Origin: Zasmidium citrigriseum
Taxonomy: Eukaryota > Ascomycota > Dothideomycetes > Mycosphaerellales > Mycosphaerellaceae
DNA length: 64,000 nucleotides
NCBI GenBank assembly: GCA_002786025.1
Contig: NHNW01000018.1
Span: forward strand, 620,001-684,000
Reading direction: 5' to 3'
A model generated the notes under the pieces. That model saw nothing but the letters and a program-made list of their open reading frames with translations. It was not told the origin of the DNA and did not search any database. Below are positions 1 through 10,573 of this stretch, in pieces (the first letter of the stretch is position 1; the number at the start of each line of letters is the position of its first letter). A program made the translations under genes and the position numbers.

Positions 1-245
1 AGAGGGATGATATCGAGGGTGTGTCGGAGTGTATTATCATGGGACAGAGTATGGGAATTGGCACCGGAGCGATGAAGGTTGTGAGGCCTTTGGGTTTGAA
101 TGGTGTGGAGAATAATTCTGATACCTCTGACTTTAAGGTTGCGGCCAGGGAGGCTGTGGGTGGGAAGAAGGAGCGGTTGAAGCAGCGGAGAGGTGGCTTT
201 GCGGCGGGCATGACGAATGGGCATGTTGTTGCTGCTGCTGCTTGA
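1..245 (+). CDS. RPC1: DNA-directed RNA polymerase III largest subunit, C-terminal end (partial)
   Basis: The reading frame is open from the left edge to the stop at 243-245, so this is the last ~80 codons of a gene that starts upstream. The visible protein begins DDIEGVSECIIMGQSMGIG and continues with GTGAMKVVRPL. That matches the conserved C-terminal block of the Pol III largest subunit (yeast Rpo31/Rpc160), where a D-I/K-x-G-V-S-E-C-I-I-x-G-Q segment is followed by an IGTG-x-F/M-K-V-V motif. Pol III transcribes tRNA and 5S rRNA genes in the nucleus. After the motif there is a basic tail (KKERLKQRR) and a short Ala-rich end, which are poorly conserved in the family. The gene converges on Med1 (stop at 675). 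The exon structure upstream cannot be seen. Confidence 0.85.
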   Translation, partial: RDDIEGVSECIIMGQSMGIGTGAMKVVRPLGLNGVENNSDTSDFKVAAREAVGGKKERLKQRRGGFAAGMTNGHVVAAAA

Positions 246-674
246 GATGGGAAAAGGATAGTGTAGCACAGCGATGGCGTCTGGCACATATACCCCCACG
301 GGCTAAAAGAGTAAAGTGGATGATGCTTCGTACTCGCATCCTTTCATACCACTTCACCGGTTCCTTTTGACTCACTGCCCATGGCCACCGCCGCGGGGCT
401 TCCTCGCGTCAAAGTAATATGTACAGCTCTGGATCGATGAGTCTTTCAGGGAAGTAGCCAATACAATCAACGTCGTGCTGAGGAGCACTCTGGGTGACCT
501 AGTCACAACAAACCTTGATCTCTCGAGATCACTTCCCTTTTGCCCCTCCACTCTTTTTGGCGGGCGGTGGTTCGAGTCTCGACTCTCGAGGGTGGGCTCA
601 GTCGGGATGTCGGTAGATTTCAATCATTTCATTTCATCTCATCTCTCATGGTAGGAAAATCTCTCCGCCTATCC
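246..674. other. Convergent intergenic spacer RPC1/Med1
   Basis: This is about 430 bp between two convergent stop codons and presumably contains both 3' UTRs. I see no ORF of coding character, repeat or RNA gene. Confidence 0.5.
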
Positions 675-2759
675 TTATTTGGATCTCATCCACTCAACCC
701 AAACCCCCAGATCCCCGCAAACTTCCAATGCCTTGGCTATCTTCCTTCCTTTTTCCTCATCGCCGCCCTCACTGGCGCCATCGGAGCTCGTCACGGCGAG
801 ACTGGCGTTCGGTAGGAATTGGAAGATCGTACTCTTGAGTTCCGATCCTGAGGAGTCGGGATAGGTGATGGAGAGGCTGGGATTTGGCAGGGCGGACAGG
901 CCGATGCTCACGAGCAGGGACTCACAGTTCGGGAGGGAGTCGATGTCCATGGAATCGCCATTTGTGTGTCCGTTCGTATGGTTACCGTTCGTGATAGGTG
1001 CCGAGGGGTGGAGTTTGGGTGTGATGTTGCCAAAAGCCCCTTGGACGAGAGCTCCCACTTGCGCCCATTGCCTCAACACAGGTAACAACCCAACCAACTG
1101 CCTAGGATGCGAGAAGTACATCTTCTCCAACTTGTACCCGTGCTCGGGCTTCGAGATGTCCAGGACGTAGCGATGCGTGACTTCCACTTCCTGCCCATCT
1201 CGCATGGCTAGCACCGTCTGCTCTACTTCGATCGGTTCCTGACGATTCACTAGGGTGTGTGTCGGCATGCCGAGCAGCGACTCGTAGTAATCCGTAATCT
1301 GGCCTGTGGGAGGTAGCTCGATCCCGACTTCGGAGAGGAGGTTGACGATGTTCCAAGGGAGGACAACCGGTGGATCGAGCTTGGCGACGAAGCGGATGTC
1401 TGGGACTCGTTGCGTTCCGTCGACTGCCATGACGCCGTCTTGACCGGTGCTCGTTGTTTCGGTCATGTATGTTGGTGGTGGATCCTGCCATGGCAGTGGC
1501 TCTCCTGAGTCTGGCGCCGGGATATCGAAGGTCTCGGGGAGCCACGCATCGGATACCCGTATTGCTGCGTGCATGGGAGCAGGTGCGCTCTCGGCATCGA
1601 TCCGTAGTCTGTAAATGTCCGGCTGGTTGCTCTTCACAGAGTCTGTTACGTCTCCACCATCAACGTCCATAGCCGTATCGTCCTGCTTGTTCGGAGACTT
1701 CGCCGGCGTCCAGTACTCCAACGCCAGACCTATCCGCTCATTGGCATGAACCGTCGGTCTCCCACTCCTCTTCCTCAAAACCTCATCTTCCGCCGCTGCG
1801 TCCGCATTCGTGTCACCCTCTCCCAACTGCGCCTTGACAGCCTCCTTCTCCAACTCCCACAACTTCTTCAAATTCTTATACACCCCAAAAATCGCTCGAA
1901 AGCAACTGACTTTCCCCGTCCTACTCAGAATATCCAGTCTCGCAAGTCGATTCAAATTCCGGGCAAACTTGTCCAGGTTCGAATGCAGTAGAATCCCTTC
2001 CCTCAGACCCAAATCCCTCATGAGGACCTTCCCAGCCGGCTCCGCAAACTCCTGCATATCCGTCTGCTCGTCGGACAACAGAACCTCGACTTTCTGCGGG
2101 ACATGTTGCTTGAGACTGACCTCCACAAGCACAATACTCCCAGCGATAGCCAGGTCTCTGTCCCCAAACGTCTTCGCTCGCTCCTCAGCCGTATCACCAT
2201 CCGCGTCCACATCCAAACCCACCCGTCTCCCCATCCGCACGAAAGCATCCTGATTCGGCCTCCCCTTCTTCCTGCCGATATTCTTCAACACCTTCCTCAT
2301 CCTCTCCCTCCGCTCCTCATCCTCATTCTTCTTCCCACTCCGCGAGCTCAGTCCCAGGTCGCTCATCGTCGGCATCATCGCCGCGCCTCCCGCGAGAAGA
2401 TTACTCAGTTGACCAGGCGTACTCGAGCCGAGATCGACTCCGAGTCCAGCGAGGGCACCAGGTGTCCCGAAACTCGCATTGTGCGCGCCGGGCGACGAGC
2501 TGACCGTCATGCCGGTATTGCTCAGGTTGGGCACCATGGGCGTGCTTCCCAGCGTCTTACTGCCTGTCGAGCTCGCGGTCGGGTGGTTTATGGGCGTCTT
2601 TCCCGCCTGGTCTTTGCGCGTCGCGGCGGGTGAGGGCACGCTTCGAGGTGCTGGAGATGCGAGGCCTAAATGTGAGGGTGTCGTGACATGGCCGGCGGCT
2701 TTCTTCGAGGCCGAACCGGGCTGCTGCGGCGTTTGTGTAGAATGTGTCGGCGTCGACAT
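675..2759 (-). CDS. med1: Mediator of RNA polymerase II transcription subunit 1
   Basis: This is an uninterrupted 694-codon ORF. The first ATG of the open frame is at 2759 (MSTPTHSTQTPQQ); the frame is open further upstream but only with a TTG. The first ~165 residues are low-complexity Ser/Thr/Pro/Gly. From about residue 170 comes the Med1 domain: ERRERMRKVLKNIGRKKGRP, then DLAIAGSIVLVEVSLKQHVP, a DEQTDMQEFAEPAGKVLMRD stretch, and FARNLNRLARLDILSRTGK. This order is typical of fungal Med1, a Mediator middle-module subunit that bridges activators and RNA polymerase II in the nucleus. The C-terminal part ends in a short acidic/basic tail with EEKGRKIAKALEVCGDLGVW. No intron is needed to keep the homology continuous. 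Identification rests on recognised family motifs. Confidence 0.85.
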   Translation of the reverse strand: MSTPTHSTQTPQQPGSASKKAAGHVTTPSHLGLASPAPRSVPSPAATRKDQAGKTPINHPTASSTGSKTLGSTPMVPNLSNTGMTVSSSPGAHNASFGTPGALAGLGVDLGSSTPGQLSNLLAGGAAMMPTMSDLGLSSRSGKKNEDEERRERMRKVLKNIGRKKGRPNQDAFVRMGRRVGLDVDADGDTAEERAKTFGDRDLAIAGSIVLVEVSLKQHVPQKVEVLLSDEQTDMQEFAEPAGKVLMRDLGLREGILLHSNLDKFARNLNRLARLDILSRTGKVSCFRAIFGVYKNLKKLWELEKEAVKAQLGEGDTNADAAAEDEVLRKRSGRPTVHANERIGLALEYWTPAKSPNKQDDTAMDVDGGDVTDSVKSNQPDIYRLRIDAESAPAPMHAAIRVSDAWLPETFDIPAPDSGEPLPWQDPPPTYMTETTSTGQDGVMAVDGTQRVPDIRFVAKLDPPVVLPWNIVNLLSEVGIELPPTGQITDYYESLLGMPTHTLVNRQEPIEVEQTVLAMRDGQEVEVTHRYVLDISKPEHGYKLEKMYFSHPRQLVGLLPVLRQWAQVGALVQGAFGNITPKLHPSAPITNGNHTNGHTNGDSMDIDSLPNCESLLVSIGLSALPNPSLSITYPDSSGSELKSTIFQFLPNASLAVTSSDGASEGGDEEKGRKIAKALEVCGDLGVWVEWMRSK

Positions 2760-3186
2760 GGTGGAGGAATAGCGACAATCACATGCGCGCGAAGTTAGTC
2801 GAGGGTGGTGGTGTTGTTGGAGCAAGGAACCTAGCTCGAATTCCGGCTCGAGTTGACTTGTCGGCAGGCTTCACGTCACTTCCACGCTGACACGTGCGCC
2901 CAAACTCAATGGCATCTGACCCACCTCAATAGGATTGATTCCAAAGTTAGCCTTGACAAATGTGAAATGTGTGAAGGGACAGCAGTGGTTCAAGTCGCTT
3001 CATCATGGGAGCAATCTAGCTAGCTAAGTAAAAGCAGAAAAGACAGAGCACATCAACGAGACTCGCATCACGCCATGCTGCCGCGCTCCGCATCTGCTCG
3101 AGGGAACCAAGATACACAGAACTCGGGAAGGGGTATTATCATCTTGCAGTTTATAGTGTTGGTGTGTTCAAGCGCGCAGAGCCACT
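2760..3186. other. Intergenic: Med1 promoter and glutamine synthetase 3' region
   Basis: This 427-bp spacer lies upstream of Med1 (minus) and downstream of the glutamine synthetase stop (also minus). No supported gene is present. A CACGTG-type E-box lies near 2891, which may be chance. Confidence 0.4.
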
Positions 3187-4848
3187 CTATGGCTTCGCGA
3201 CTGGCACGACCATCTCGAGTTCTTGCTGCTGTTGTTGCGAACTCGAGAAGACGTCGGCGCCCTCGACCTTGCCGCAAATCTGCAAATTCAATCAGTCTGT
3301 GTCCAGATCATGCTTTGTTGCAGTACTCACCGTCTCCACAATCATGCCAGTAATCTGATAGGGATCCGCGTTGGAGGCGGGTCGGCGGTCCTCGAAGTAG
3401 CCGTAGCCCTTCTCTGCGACGTCGCGGTTGACACGCACTGACGAGCCACGGTTGGCGATACCCCAGGTGAACTTATCATATGAAGCCGTCTCGTGTGCAC
3501 CAGTCATACGGGCCTCGTTGCCCTCACCGTACACCTTCATGTGCTCCTTGTGGCGGCCGGCCAGCGCCTCCATGGCCTTCTCAATGTGCTTCATGCCACC
3601 CTTCTCACGCATCGCCTTTGTGCTGACGTTGGAGTGGAGACCAGCGCCGTTCCAGTCACCTGGGATGGGCTTGGGGTGGAAGGTGATCTTGGCGCCGAAT
3701 TCTTCGGCAACGCGGTGGAGGAGGAATCGGGACATCCAGAGCTCGTCGCCAACTAGAAGAAAGTGTTAGTCGAGCTGTGAGAATCGTGAATATGGACTAC
3801 TCACGCTTGATGCCTTCGCATGGGCCAACCTGGTATTCCCACTGAGCGGGCATGACCTCGGCGTTGGTACCGGAGATGTTGATGCCGGCATACAGGCAGC
3901 ACTTGTAGTGAGCCTCGACAATGTCTCTGCAGAAGACCTTGCCGGCGCCAACACCGCAGTAGTATGGACCCTGTGGGGCTGGGAAGCCGTTCTTGGGCCA
4001 GCCGTATGGCCAGCCGGTGGTGTCGAGGAGGGTGTACTCTTGCTCAAGACCGAACCAGAACTCCTCCTTGGCGTGCTTCTCCATGACCAATGCGGCGTCG
4101 TGGCGGAAGTTGTAGGCGTTGGGCTTGCCGTCGGACATGTAGGTCTCGCACATCACGAGGATGTTGTCGCCGAGGCGGAAGGGGTCTGGGTACATGGCGA
4201 CGGGGCGGAGGAAGACATCTGAGTTGTCACCTGGTGCTTGGCCGGTCGAGGAACCGTCGAAGTTCCATTCTGGGAGTTGTTCGACCTTCGTTGGCTTCTC
4301 CTTGAGGGTCTGCAGAAGTGTGGTGTCAGCGTTCAATTCTCAACTCTTTCTCCAACACCTCCAATGCCTCATTCTCGGCAAAGAGCATTGCCACGGACTG
4401 CATGTGACCTTGGGCCGAGCAAGTGTCGTGTGCAGCGCTGCTAGCGCTCCGAAGTACGCCGATTGCGGCAATTGTCAAGCCACTGCAACCCTAGCGTTGG
4501 GATTTCTTGTCGACAAGGCCACGAAGTTTGACTCAGAGTAATCCAGGTTGCAGGAGGCCGCAATGCTCCGAAATTGCCTCACGAGCAGGAGACGGACGAG
4601 AGGAGGCTTACCTTGCACTTGGAGCGGACACCGTTGGAGGCATCGATCCAGACGTACTCGGCGATGATAGAGCCGTTTTGTGGGAGCTTGAGGTATTTCT
4701 CGAGCTGTGTCTTTGTTAGCCTGTGGTCGCCACTGTTGTACTTGTAGGACTCACGTTGGCAGTATTCGAAAGGTAGACGTTGTCGGCCTGGAGAAAGTGT
4801 TAGCTGGGTGAAGAGTCACAGACAAGATTGTGAGCAGAAGCTGACCAT
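3187..4848 (-). CDS. glnA: Glutamine synthetase (six coding exons)
   Basis: The enzyme makes glutamine from glutamate, ammonia and ATP in the cytosol. Exons inferred from splice signals and frame are 4848-4846 (ATG only), 4787-4755, 4704-4612, 4309-3805, 3752-3331 and 3279-3187, giving 382 aa. Exon joints restore [43 protein letters not shown] and [21 protein letters not shown]. Active-site blocks visible are [38 protein letters not shown] and NRGSSVRV. Length and motifs match eukaryotic GSII. The C-terminus after ITGMIVET is an extra ~30 residues with a SSSQQQQQE stretch, encoded in the last exon. Introns have perfect or near-perfect branch sites (GCTAAC, GACTAAC). Odd points are the ATG-only first coding exon with a GTCAGC donor, and a 302-bp third intron (4611-4310). 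Reading through intron 1 would stop after about ten codons. Confidence 0.9.
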
Positions 4849-6454
4849 TTTGGCGGATTGTGAGCTGGTTCAGTGGTGTATGAGGATTGTATGGGTGTAG
4901 GCGAGGTCAAGTCGGTATGACTGAGCTGTAGAGAAGTGGTGCGACTTCAATTGAAGGGCGTGCAGGTTGAGAGTGAGTGCGGCGGGTGGAGTGAGTGGGC
5001 GGCGCTCGCGTGTCTTTTGAAGCAGCAGCAGCAGTTCTGCCGCAGGGGTCTCGGTTGACGGTTGCTGGGCTGTGGCTGACCGCGGCACACGAGCCCGCGA
5101 TAGAACAGACACACACAAACACCACCGAAAGACGTCAATTGCCGCGCGTAGCGTTGTCGGCTGCTTCTGAAGGCGCGAAAGAGCGTGGGAGCAGTGCTTC
5201 AATCCGCGGTCAAATGGAGGATGGATGGTTGCTGGCAGGACACGACGATCGGCCGTCACCGCGCATCACCCACTGGAAGAATTGCTTCTTCTTTGACAGA
5301 GTCACTTTGTTGTCTGACGACCTGCAGGGTCCGGGCCACGGCGAGATGGATGCGCGCAAGATTAGACGCTGTTCCTTTGACCGGAGCGAGGACCTCTTTG
5401 TTGTCTGCTGCTGACAACGTTGGATTGCCATCCTCACCACTGGTCGGATATCAGGCTCGCGCGCGGACGACTAGCCCGGATCTGCTATCTACACGAACAC
5501 ATGTTCGCGTGCTGGAGTAAGACTTTCATGTTGATGGCAATTGGTGAGGAATACGGCTATAGCGATAGAGCGCCTGGCCACATCTTCCACGCTCGACCCA
5601 CGTCATATCCCAGCAACCTCAAGCCGCCGTTTCGATAAGGGCCAAAGGCGCGGGGTCAAGCCTCAGTCTTCACATCTGCAAGGCACCGATGCACACTTTC
5701 TTCCCAAAAGTCAATCACCCTGGTCATTCCTCGCTTTCTCAGCAATTGAACTGCTGATGAGAGACACCCATCATCCAACACAGTACAGCACGCGACACAT
5801 TCGTATCACCACTCTGCCCACGCCCAAAAGCCGTTCATCTGTACGCCACAAGTCAGGCAAAACATCCCTGTCACCGCCTGCAGCCCCGTTGCGCCAAGCT
5901 GCATTTCCTATCTCTAGCCAATCAGCATTCCCAAATTCTTCGTCCAACGGCGCCAGGATCGAGTAAGAACAAAGACCAATCGTGGCGGTGCGCCGCTGAG
6001 TCCGCAGTTCTTTTTTGAGCGTTGGCCTATCTATGTTCGCCGTGGGCCAACCAGTTGGCCGTCCAAGACATGCGAGTGAGCTGTGTACAAGAATACCTAC
6101 TTGCTCACTACTCCGGTGTTTCCCTTGGTACTGGCCTCAACGGAGGAGCGATGAGGTATTTCTGGTATTGATCTCGTAACACCAACGATTGCCACCCGGG
6201 AAAGCATCGTACCGCGGGTGGTTGTCTTACGGAGGGTGTCTTGGTCGGCATCAGCGTACGGGCTCGAACGAAGGGACCTGAATCGGAAGGAGAGTCCGAG
6301 ACACGGCTTTGTTTGCGGGTGTCTGGTCCCCGTGAAGACTACACATGATGCGACAGACGGGTTCCCAAATACGCATGCTTTCAGTTTGATCTCTACACGA
6401 GGACTCGATTCTTCGCCTTGGCAAGGCAAGCAGATACCTCCCCTTCCCTTTCGT
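4849..6454. other. Long intergenic region upstream of glutamine synthetase
   Basis: This 1.6-kb region holds the promoter and 5' UTR of glutamine synthetase and the 3' side of the next minus-strand SDR. A CAG-type run occurs near 5022-5036 and a GGCCAAC/GTTGGCC inverted repeat at about 6046-6061. Several ORFs of 70-140 codons exist on both strands, but none has coding-like composition or recognisable sequence. I see no gene here. Confidence 0.4.
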
Positions 6455-7258
6455 CTACCTCATCCCCTTCTGCATCTCATACATCCCCATCATAGCCTTC
6501 TGCCTCTCCTGCTCCCACGTCTCATACCCCCTCCTCGCAACCTGCACAGGCACATGCTCCTTCCCACCACTCAAACCCTCCCAAGCCTCCTCCACAAACT
6601 CCGCCAAAGGCATCCCAATCTGCCCTCCCTTCCCCTTAAACTCCGGCTGATGCTTATCATCATGCAACTCCGTCTGCACAGCCGGCGGCAAAACCTCCAC
6701 AATCCTCACATTATTCCCCTCCACCTCGCTCAACTGCAACCTCATCGCAAGAACCATATGATGCAGCGCAGCTTTGCTAGCGCAGTAATTCGGACAAGAA
6801 GTCATAGGCACCAACGCCAAACCCGAGGAAACATAAACCAGCGCCGTAGGCTCTGGCGCGAGTTTCCTCAAAATCGGAAGGAAAGCCTTGGTAAAATACA
6901 TATAAGAAGTATAATTCGTCGTGAATTCCTTCTCCATCAGATCCAAATCAACATTCTCTGGCGTCTGCCATTGAAGATGGCGCTGGATTCCAGCATTGAG
7001 GAAGACGCAGTCGAGATCGGGGTGCTTGGAGGTTATGTCTTGGGCGAATTGGGGGATGGCTTTGAGGTCTGTGATGTCGAAGACTGCGGTGTCGACTTTG
7101 CCTTCTTTGCCGTGGGTTTTGGCGAAGGCTTCGAGGTTCTCTTTGCGGCGGCCGACGACGATTACGGAGCGGTTTTCTGAGAGGAACTTTTCGGCCATGG
7201 CTTGGCCTATGCCACTGGTGCCTCCTAGGATGAGGATCTTTTTGTATGGAAAGGACAT
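6455..7258 (-). CDS. Short-chain dehydrogenase/reductase, DltE-like
   Basis: A single-exon 267-aa protein starts at the ATG at 7258 (MSFPYKKILILGGTSGIGQ). The N-terminal Rossmann fold has GGTSGIG at residues 12-18 and a following VVGRRKENL that suggests NADP preference. LDCVFLNAGIQ carries the NAG motif. VYVSSGLAL and the catalytic YCASK follow. It resembles the DltE/COG3967 branch of classical SDRs found in fungi as small cytosolic oxidoreductases. The substrate cannot be told from sequence. Codon use changes sharply inside the gene: mostly C-ending wobble bases from 7258 to about 6960, then G/T-ending to the stop. A long antisense ORF on the plus strand is a by-product of this composition. 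It lies alone between large intergenic stretches. Confidence 0.85.
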   Translation of the reverse strand: MSFPYKKILILGGTSGIGQAMAEKFLSENRSVIVVGRRKENLEAFAKTHGKEGKVDTAVFDITDLKAIPQFAQDITSKHPDLDCVFLNAGIQRHLQWQTPENVDLDLMEKEFTTNYTSYMYFTKAFLPILRKLAPEPTALVYVSSGLALVPMTSCPNYCASKAALHHMVLAMRLQLSEVEGNNVRIVEVLPPAVQTELHDDKHQPEFKGKGGQIGMPLAEFVEEAWEGLSGGKEHVPVQVARRGYETWEQERQKAMMGMYEMQKGMR

Positions 7259-8348
7259 GTTGATTGGTGAATGGAGCTGCTGCTGATTGTGTTAGAGAAC
7301 AGCAAGGCGTAAGAGGGAATGTGAAGACTCTCTAGAGTAGAAAGAAGCAGAGAACGAATTCTTTTTGTACCTTTAGCATCGATCTCTTACACTTAGACAA
7401 ATATTGTGCCACGTGCGGTGTGTCGCGTTTATGGTGATGTCACCCCGACCGAATGGCTCGGTCTTGAGCGTTCTCTATGTCCGCTGCCTGTCCTTGGTCG
7501 AAGCAATAGCCAGATGCGGATATTGCGGTCGATTAAGATGCTCTGTAATGGAGTTGCGGATTCGCGCAGAACCGAATGCCGAAACAAATGATCCTGGCCT
7601 ATTGATCTGACATTGGATTCGAAACATCTGCGATGGAGTTATCGGCAGCCACCAACGGGAGGCCACATACGCTATTACTCCAGTATCGATGGGTACTATG
7701 GCAAGGGCATAGGTTTAAGAATGTCTCAAGTAAGCCTCTGGCTACCAGGAATGTTTCGGCCTCGCATTTGAAGCGAATTCCCGCTCCGGTCTCTGCCCTC
7801 ACGAGAAGAACCATGCAGCCGCGCTAGTTTAAACGATTCGTCCCAAAGGAGTCCACTGGGATTGCTGAAGGTTAGAAAGCAGTAAGCGAATCGTGGTGTA
7901 TCGCTTGATAGACCCCGGATGCAAGTCCATGCCGAAGGGACATATTTATTGAAGACCCAGTGCAGCAGGTTTGGAGGGTGCTCATCTTTCGCCAAGACTT
8001 GTAGTGCTGTGTAGATGCACATGTACAGCAGATCCGCTGGCAGATATTCTTACGACTCCGAGCGTTTAGGCCATCATCTCCGCATGTCAAGCACCGCCGG
8101 ATGTCTGATTTTCAAAGTCAATGCCCGTCGCGCCCCTTTCACCGTGTCGCGCACAAGCGCAAGATGATTCCGCATAGTTTCGTCTAGGACAATTTTGGTG
8201 GTCTGGTCCTCGGAACCGGCTTTTGATTTCGTTTCGAGCTCGAATGGGGTGTGATCTGGGCAGAGACCAGGATGACGTGCATTTTCGACCTTCGTCCTTG
8301 GCCTGGTAAAATCCTCTATCACGTAAGATGCTGATGGCGCGAAGCGTC
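7259..8348. other. Intergenic region without supported gene
   Basis: About 1.1 kb between the SDR start and the Ten1 stop. ORFs on the minus strand up to 98 codons lack motifs and ATG/splice structure that could be defended. No repeat is evident. Confidence 0.4.
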
Positions 8349-8850
8349 TCATACTGAGGGTAGAGCCTTCTGGTAGCTGCGTACTGCAGAGCTGTAGTCG
8401 TCGAGCTTGATCGCATCAGCAGACCAGAGCATGATGGCATCCACCGCTGTCGTCTTCAGTCGAGTGCTCCGTCGCACATGTTTTCCAGCTTTTGACATAG
8501 GAGTACTCGCCGTGAGGTCCGGCTTCCTGATGTATCCAATAACATTCAACCAGGCGCCCACTTGAAGCAACTCATGGTTGACAGATTCAAGGATCTGCTC
8601 GACATTCACGTTTACCACTTTCGCCGTCTTCGCTATGCCATACGTTCCGCTTAGCATGAGGTTGCCGCTTTCGACTTGGTATTTTTGGACGCTTTGAAGA
8701 ACTGTGAGCGTTGCCGGTTCATTTCTAATACCGCGAGACTGACCAGCCAAGGAAGCGGACTTTTGTGCCTTGCTCTTGCTGCTGCACCTGCTCAAAGTGC
8801 ACGAGTCGCGTCGGGACAGGTCTCCAGTTGTCTTGGTCATTCGTCGCCAT
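8349..8850 (-). CDS. ten1: CST complex subunit Ten1 (telomere capping), two exons
   Basis: Ten1 is the small OB-fold subunit of the Cdc13/Ctc1-Stn1-Ten1 complex, which protects telomere ends and limits C-strand loss. Exons are 8850-8744 and 8691-8349, with a 52-bp intron (GTCAGT donor, CTCAC branch region, CAAAG acceptor), giving 149 aa. Splicing restores the OB-fold entry GTKVRFLGCVQKYQVESGNL, which the unspliced frame breaks. Downstream, VNVNVEQILESVNHELLQVG with AWLNVIGYIRKPD, and the C-terminal DAIMLWSADAIKLDDYSSAV, match the fungal Ten1 pattern (W-V/L-N-V-I/M-G-Y and A-I-M-L-W-S-A). Length is usual for fungal Ten1. The gene is divergent to Snf7 across 464 bp. The main uncertainty is that family assignment is from memory of motifs. 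Confidence 0.75.
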
Positions 8851-9314
8851 CGGGCTGAGATTATGGTGAATTCATCGTTGAGGATGCGTTGGTGAAGGCA
8901 GGAATACGAAGATCAAGTTGGAGAGACGCGAAGTAAATAGATCGGCGCGGCGCCTTCCCAAAGCGGGAGCGTCTGGAGGGGCCGACCCGCCTCTTTCGAC
9001 AGACGTCACTTTTGAGAGACACATGCCCGCGAGACACGCTCAGGCAGCAGACAACCTCTTCATCTCCCATCGACATACCGCCCCGACCACCTCCTGAATT
9101 CGCCAGGCACCTGCACAAGCGATCCCTACAAATTTCTGCGTCTTCGGGCACCTCTCCGGCGGCAGCTTTTGCGATAGTTTCTGCGGCGTTCTAGGCGGGT
9201 CACACTCATACCCCGGCCGTCCACGAGAGACTACTTCTCAACCGTTGCCCGACAACCTTCAGCACCAGTCTCCATACCGAACTTCCAGAGCGACAGCGTA
9301 CATCGAGCACAAAC
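8851..9314. promoter_or_regulatory. Shared divergent promoter region Ten1/Snf7
   Basis: 464 bp separate the divergent ATGs of ten1 (minus) and snf7 (plus). The plus side near snf7 is CA/C-rich and pyrimidine-rich, typical of fungal 5' UTRs. No clear TATA box was found. Confidence 0.4.
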
Positions 9315-10117
9315 ATGTCTGGCTGGGGTTGGGGCAACCTCTTCGGCGGTAGCGCCGCCGCGAAGAAGGATGCGCCCAAGAACGCTATCTTACGCTTGAG
9401 GAGTACCCTGGAGATGCTGTCGAAGCGGGAGAAGCACCTTCAAAATCAGATGGACGAGCAAGATGCGATTGCACGGAAGAACGTGAGCGCGAATAAAGCG
9501 AGTAAGTGTCACACGACCAGGCTGGTGTTGGGAGATTGCCTTGATAAGAGAAAATGCGCTAACTATCTATTCTATCAGTCGCCAAAGCAGCCCTACGAAG
9601 GAAGAAGGCATTTGAACACCAACTCGAGCAGACCAGCGCCCAGATGATGACCGTGGAGCGAGAGATCTCTTCGATCGAGACAGCGAACATCAACAAGGAG
9701 ACGCTCGACGCTATGAAGGGCGCACAGCAGGCAATGAAGAAGATCCATGGCGATTTGTCTATCGAAAAGGTCGATCAGACGATGGAAGATCTGAGGGAAC
9801 AGCATGCGATCGGGGAAGAGATCGCAGATGCGCTTACGCAGGGCAACTCGATGCAAGGCGTGGACGAGGACGAGCTAGACGAGGAGCTTGCAGAGCTGCA
9901 GCAAGAGGAGCTGGACAACAAGATGATCAATACTGGACCTGTGCCAGTGAGCGATCGGATACAGCGACTACCGAACCAGCCGGTGGGAGAGCGTAAGTGG
10001 AGAGCAGATCTTCAAGGAGGGCGAGGGGCTAACTTTGGTACAGCGCACAGCAAACAGGCAGTGGAGGACGACGAGGAAGAGGAGTTACGGAAACTCCAAG
10101 CCGAGATGGCCATGTAA
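9315..10117 (+). CDS. snf7: ESCRT-III subunit Snf7/Vps32 (three exons)
   Basis: Snf7 is the main polymer-forming ESCRT-III subunit, acting on endosomal membranes in multivesicular body formation. Exons are 9315-9501, 9579-9992 and 10044-10117, giving 224 aa. Intron 1 (77 bp, GTAAGT, GCTAAC branch) and intron 2 (51 bp, GTAAGT, GCTAAC) are clean. The N-terminus MSGWGWGNLFGG is the amphipathic membrane-inserting helix. It is followed by the basic helical core (AILRLRSTLEMLSKREKHL, then ALRRKKAFEHQLEQTSAQM, METANINKETLDAMKGAQQA-like block and EDLREQHAIGEEIADAL). The acidic tail ends EEEELRKLQAEMAM, a MIM-type Vps4-binding helix. Length and order match fungal Snf7. Without splicing the core would be broken into two frames. 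Confidence 0.92.
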
Positions 10118-10573
10118 CGAGTTCATGCTTCTGGGGAGGTGTTATCTGGCGTAAGCTGCATCTTGATCTTGACTTGGGGAGAGACGACATTAGAACGGTG
10201 TCTCTGTTGATTAGCCCTTCAGCGTACAGTTCTTTGAACCTCTATCGATGAGAGTCCGCGCTGATATCAATATTCTTCGTCTATATCACGTATCCTGCTG
10301 CAACTGAAAGGACTGGTATTGCATCTTTGATTCTGAAGAGGAGCGAGGAAAGTAACCCCAAAGCGAGATCAGGTATTCTCGTGGCGAAAGGTAACAAGTC
10401 TTTGCCGCAACAACACCACGTCTGGACATGAATCAAATCTTAATGAAGTTCTGACTAATCCGCCAGACGTCACATCATGATGATGGACCCATTCGAACCT
10501 TTGTTTGAACGGAAGATTGCTCGTTCACAACCACCGCGAAGTCACACAACCCGGAGCAGCAATATCTTCGAGA
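10118..10573. other. Intergenic snf7/pfkB kinase
   Basis: 456 bp on the same strand between the snf7 stop and the next ATG. No ORF, repeat or clear promoter motif is visible. Confidence 0.4.

Noticed and set aside
566..600. tRNA-like B box (GGTTCGAGTCTC)
   Set aside because: No matching A box, acceptor stem or anticodon arm could be folded around it.
6218..7180. 320-codon plus-strand ORF
   Set aside because: It is antisense to the clear SDR gene, starts outside it with non-coding-like sequence, and is explained by that gene's pyrimidine/purine asymmetry.
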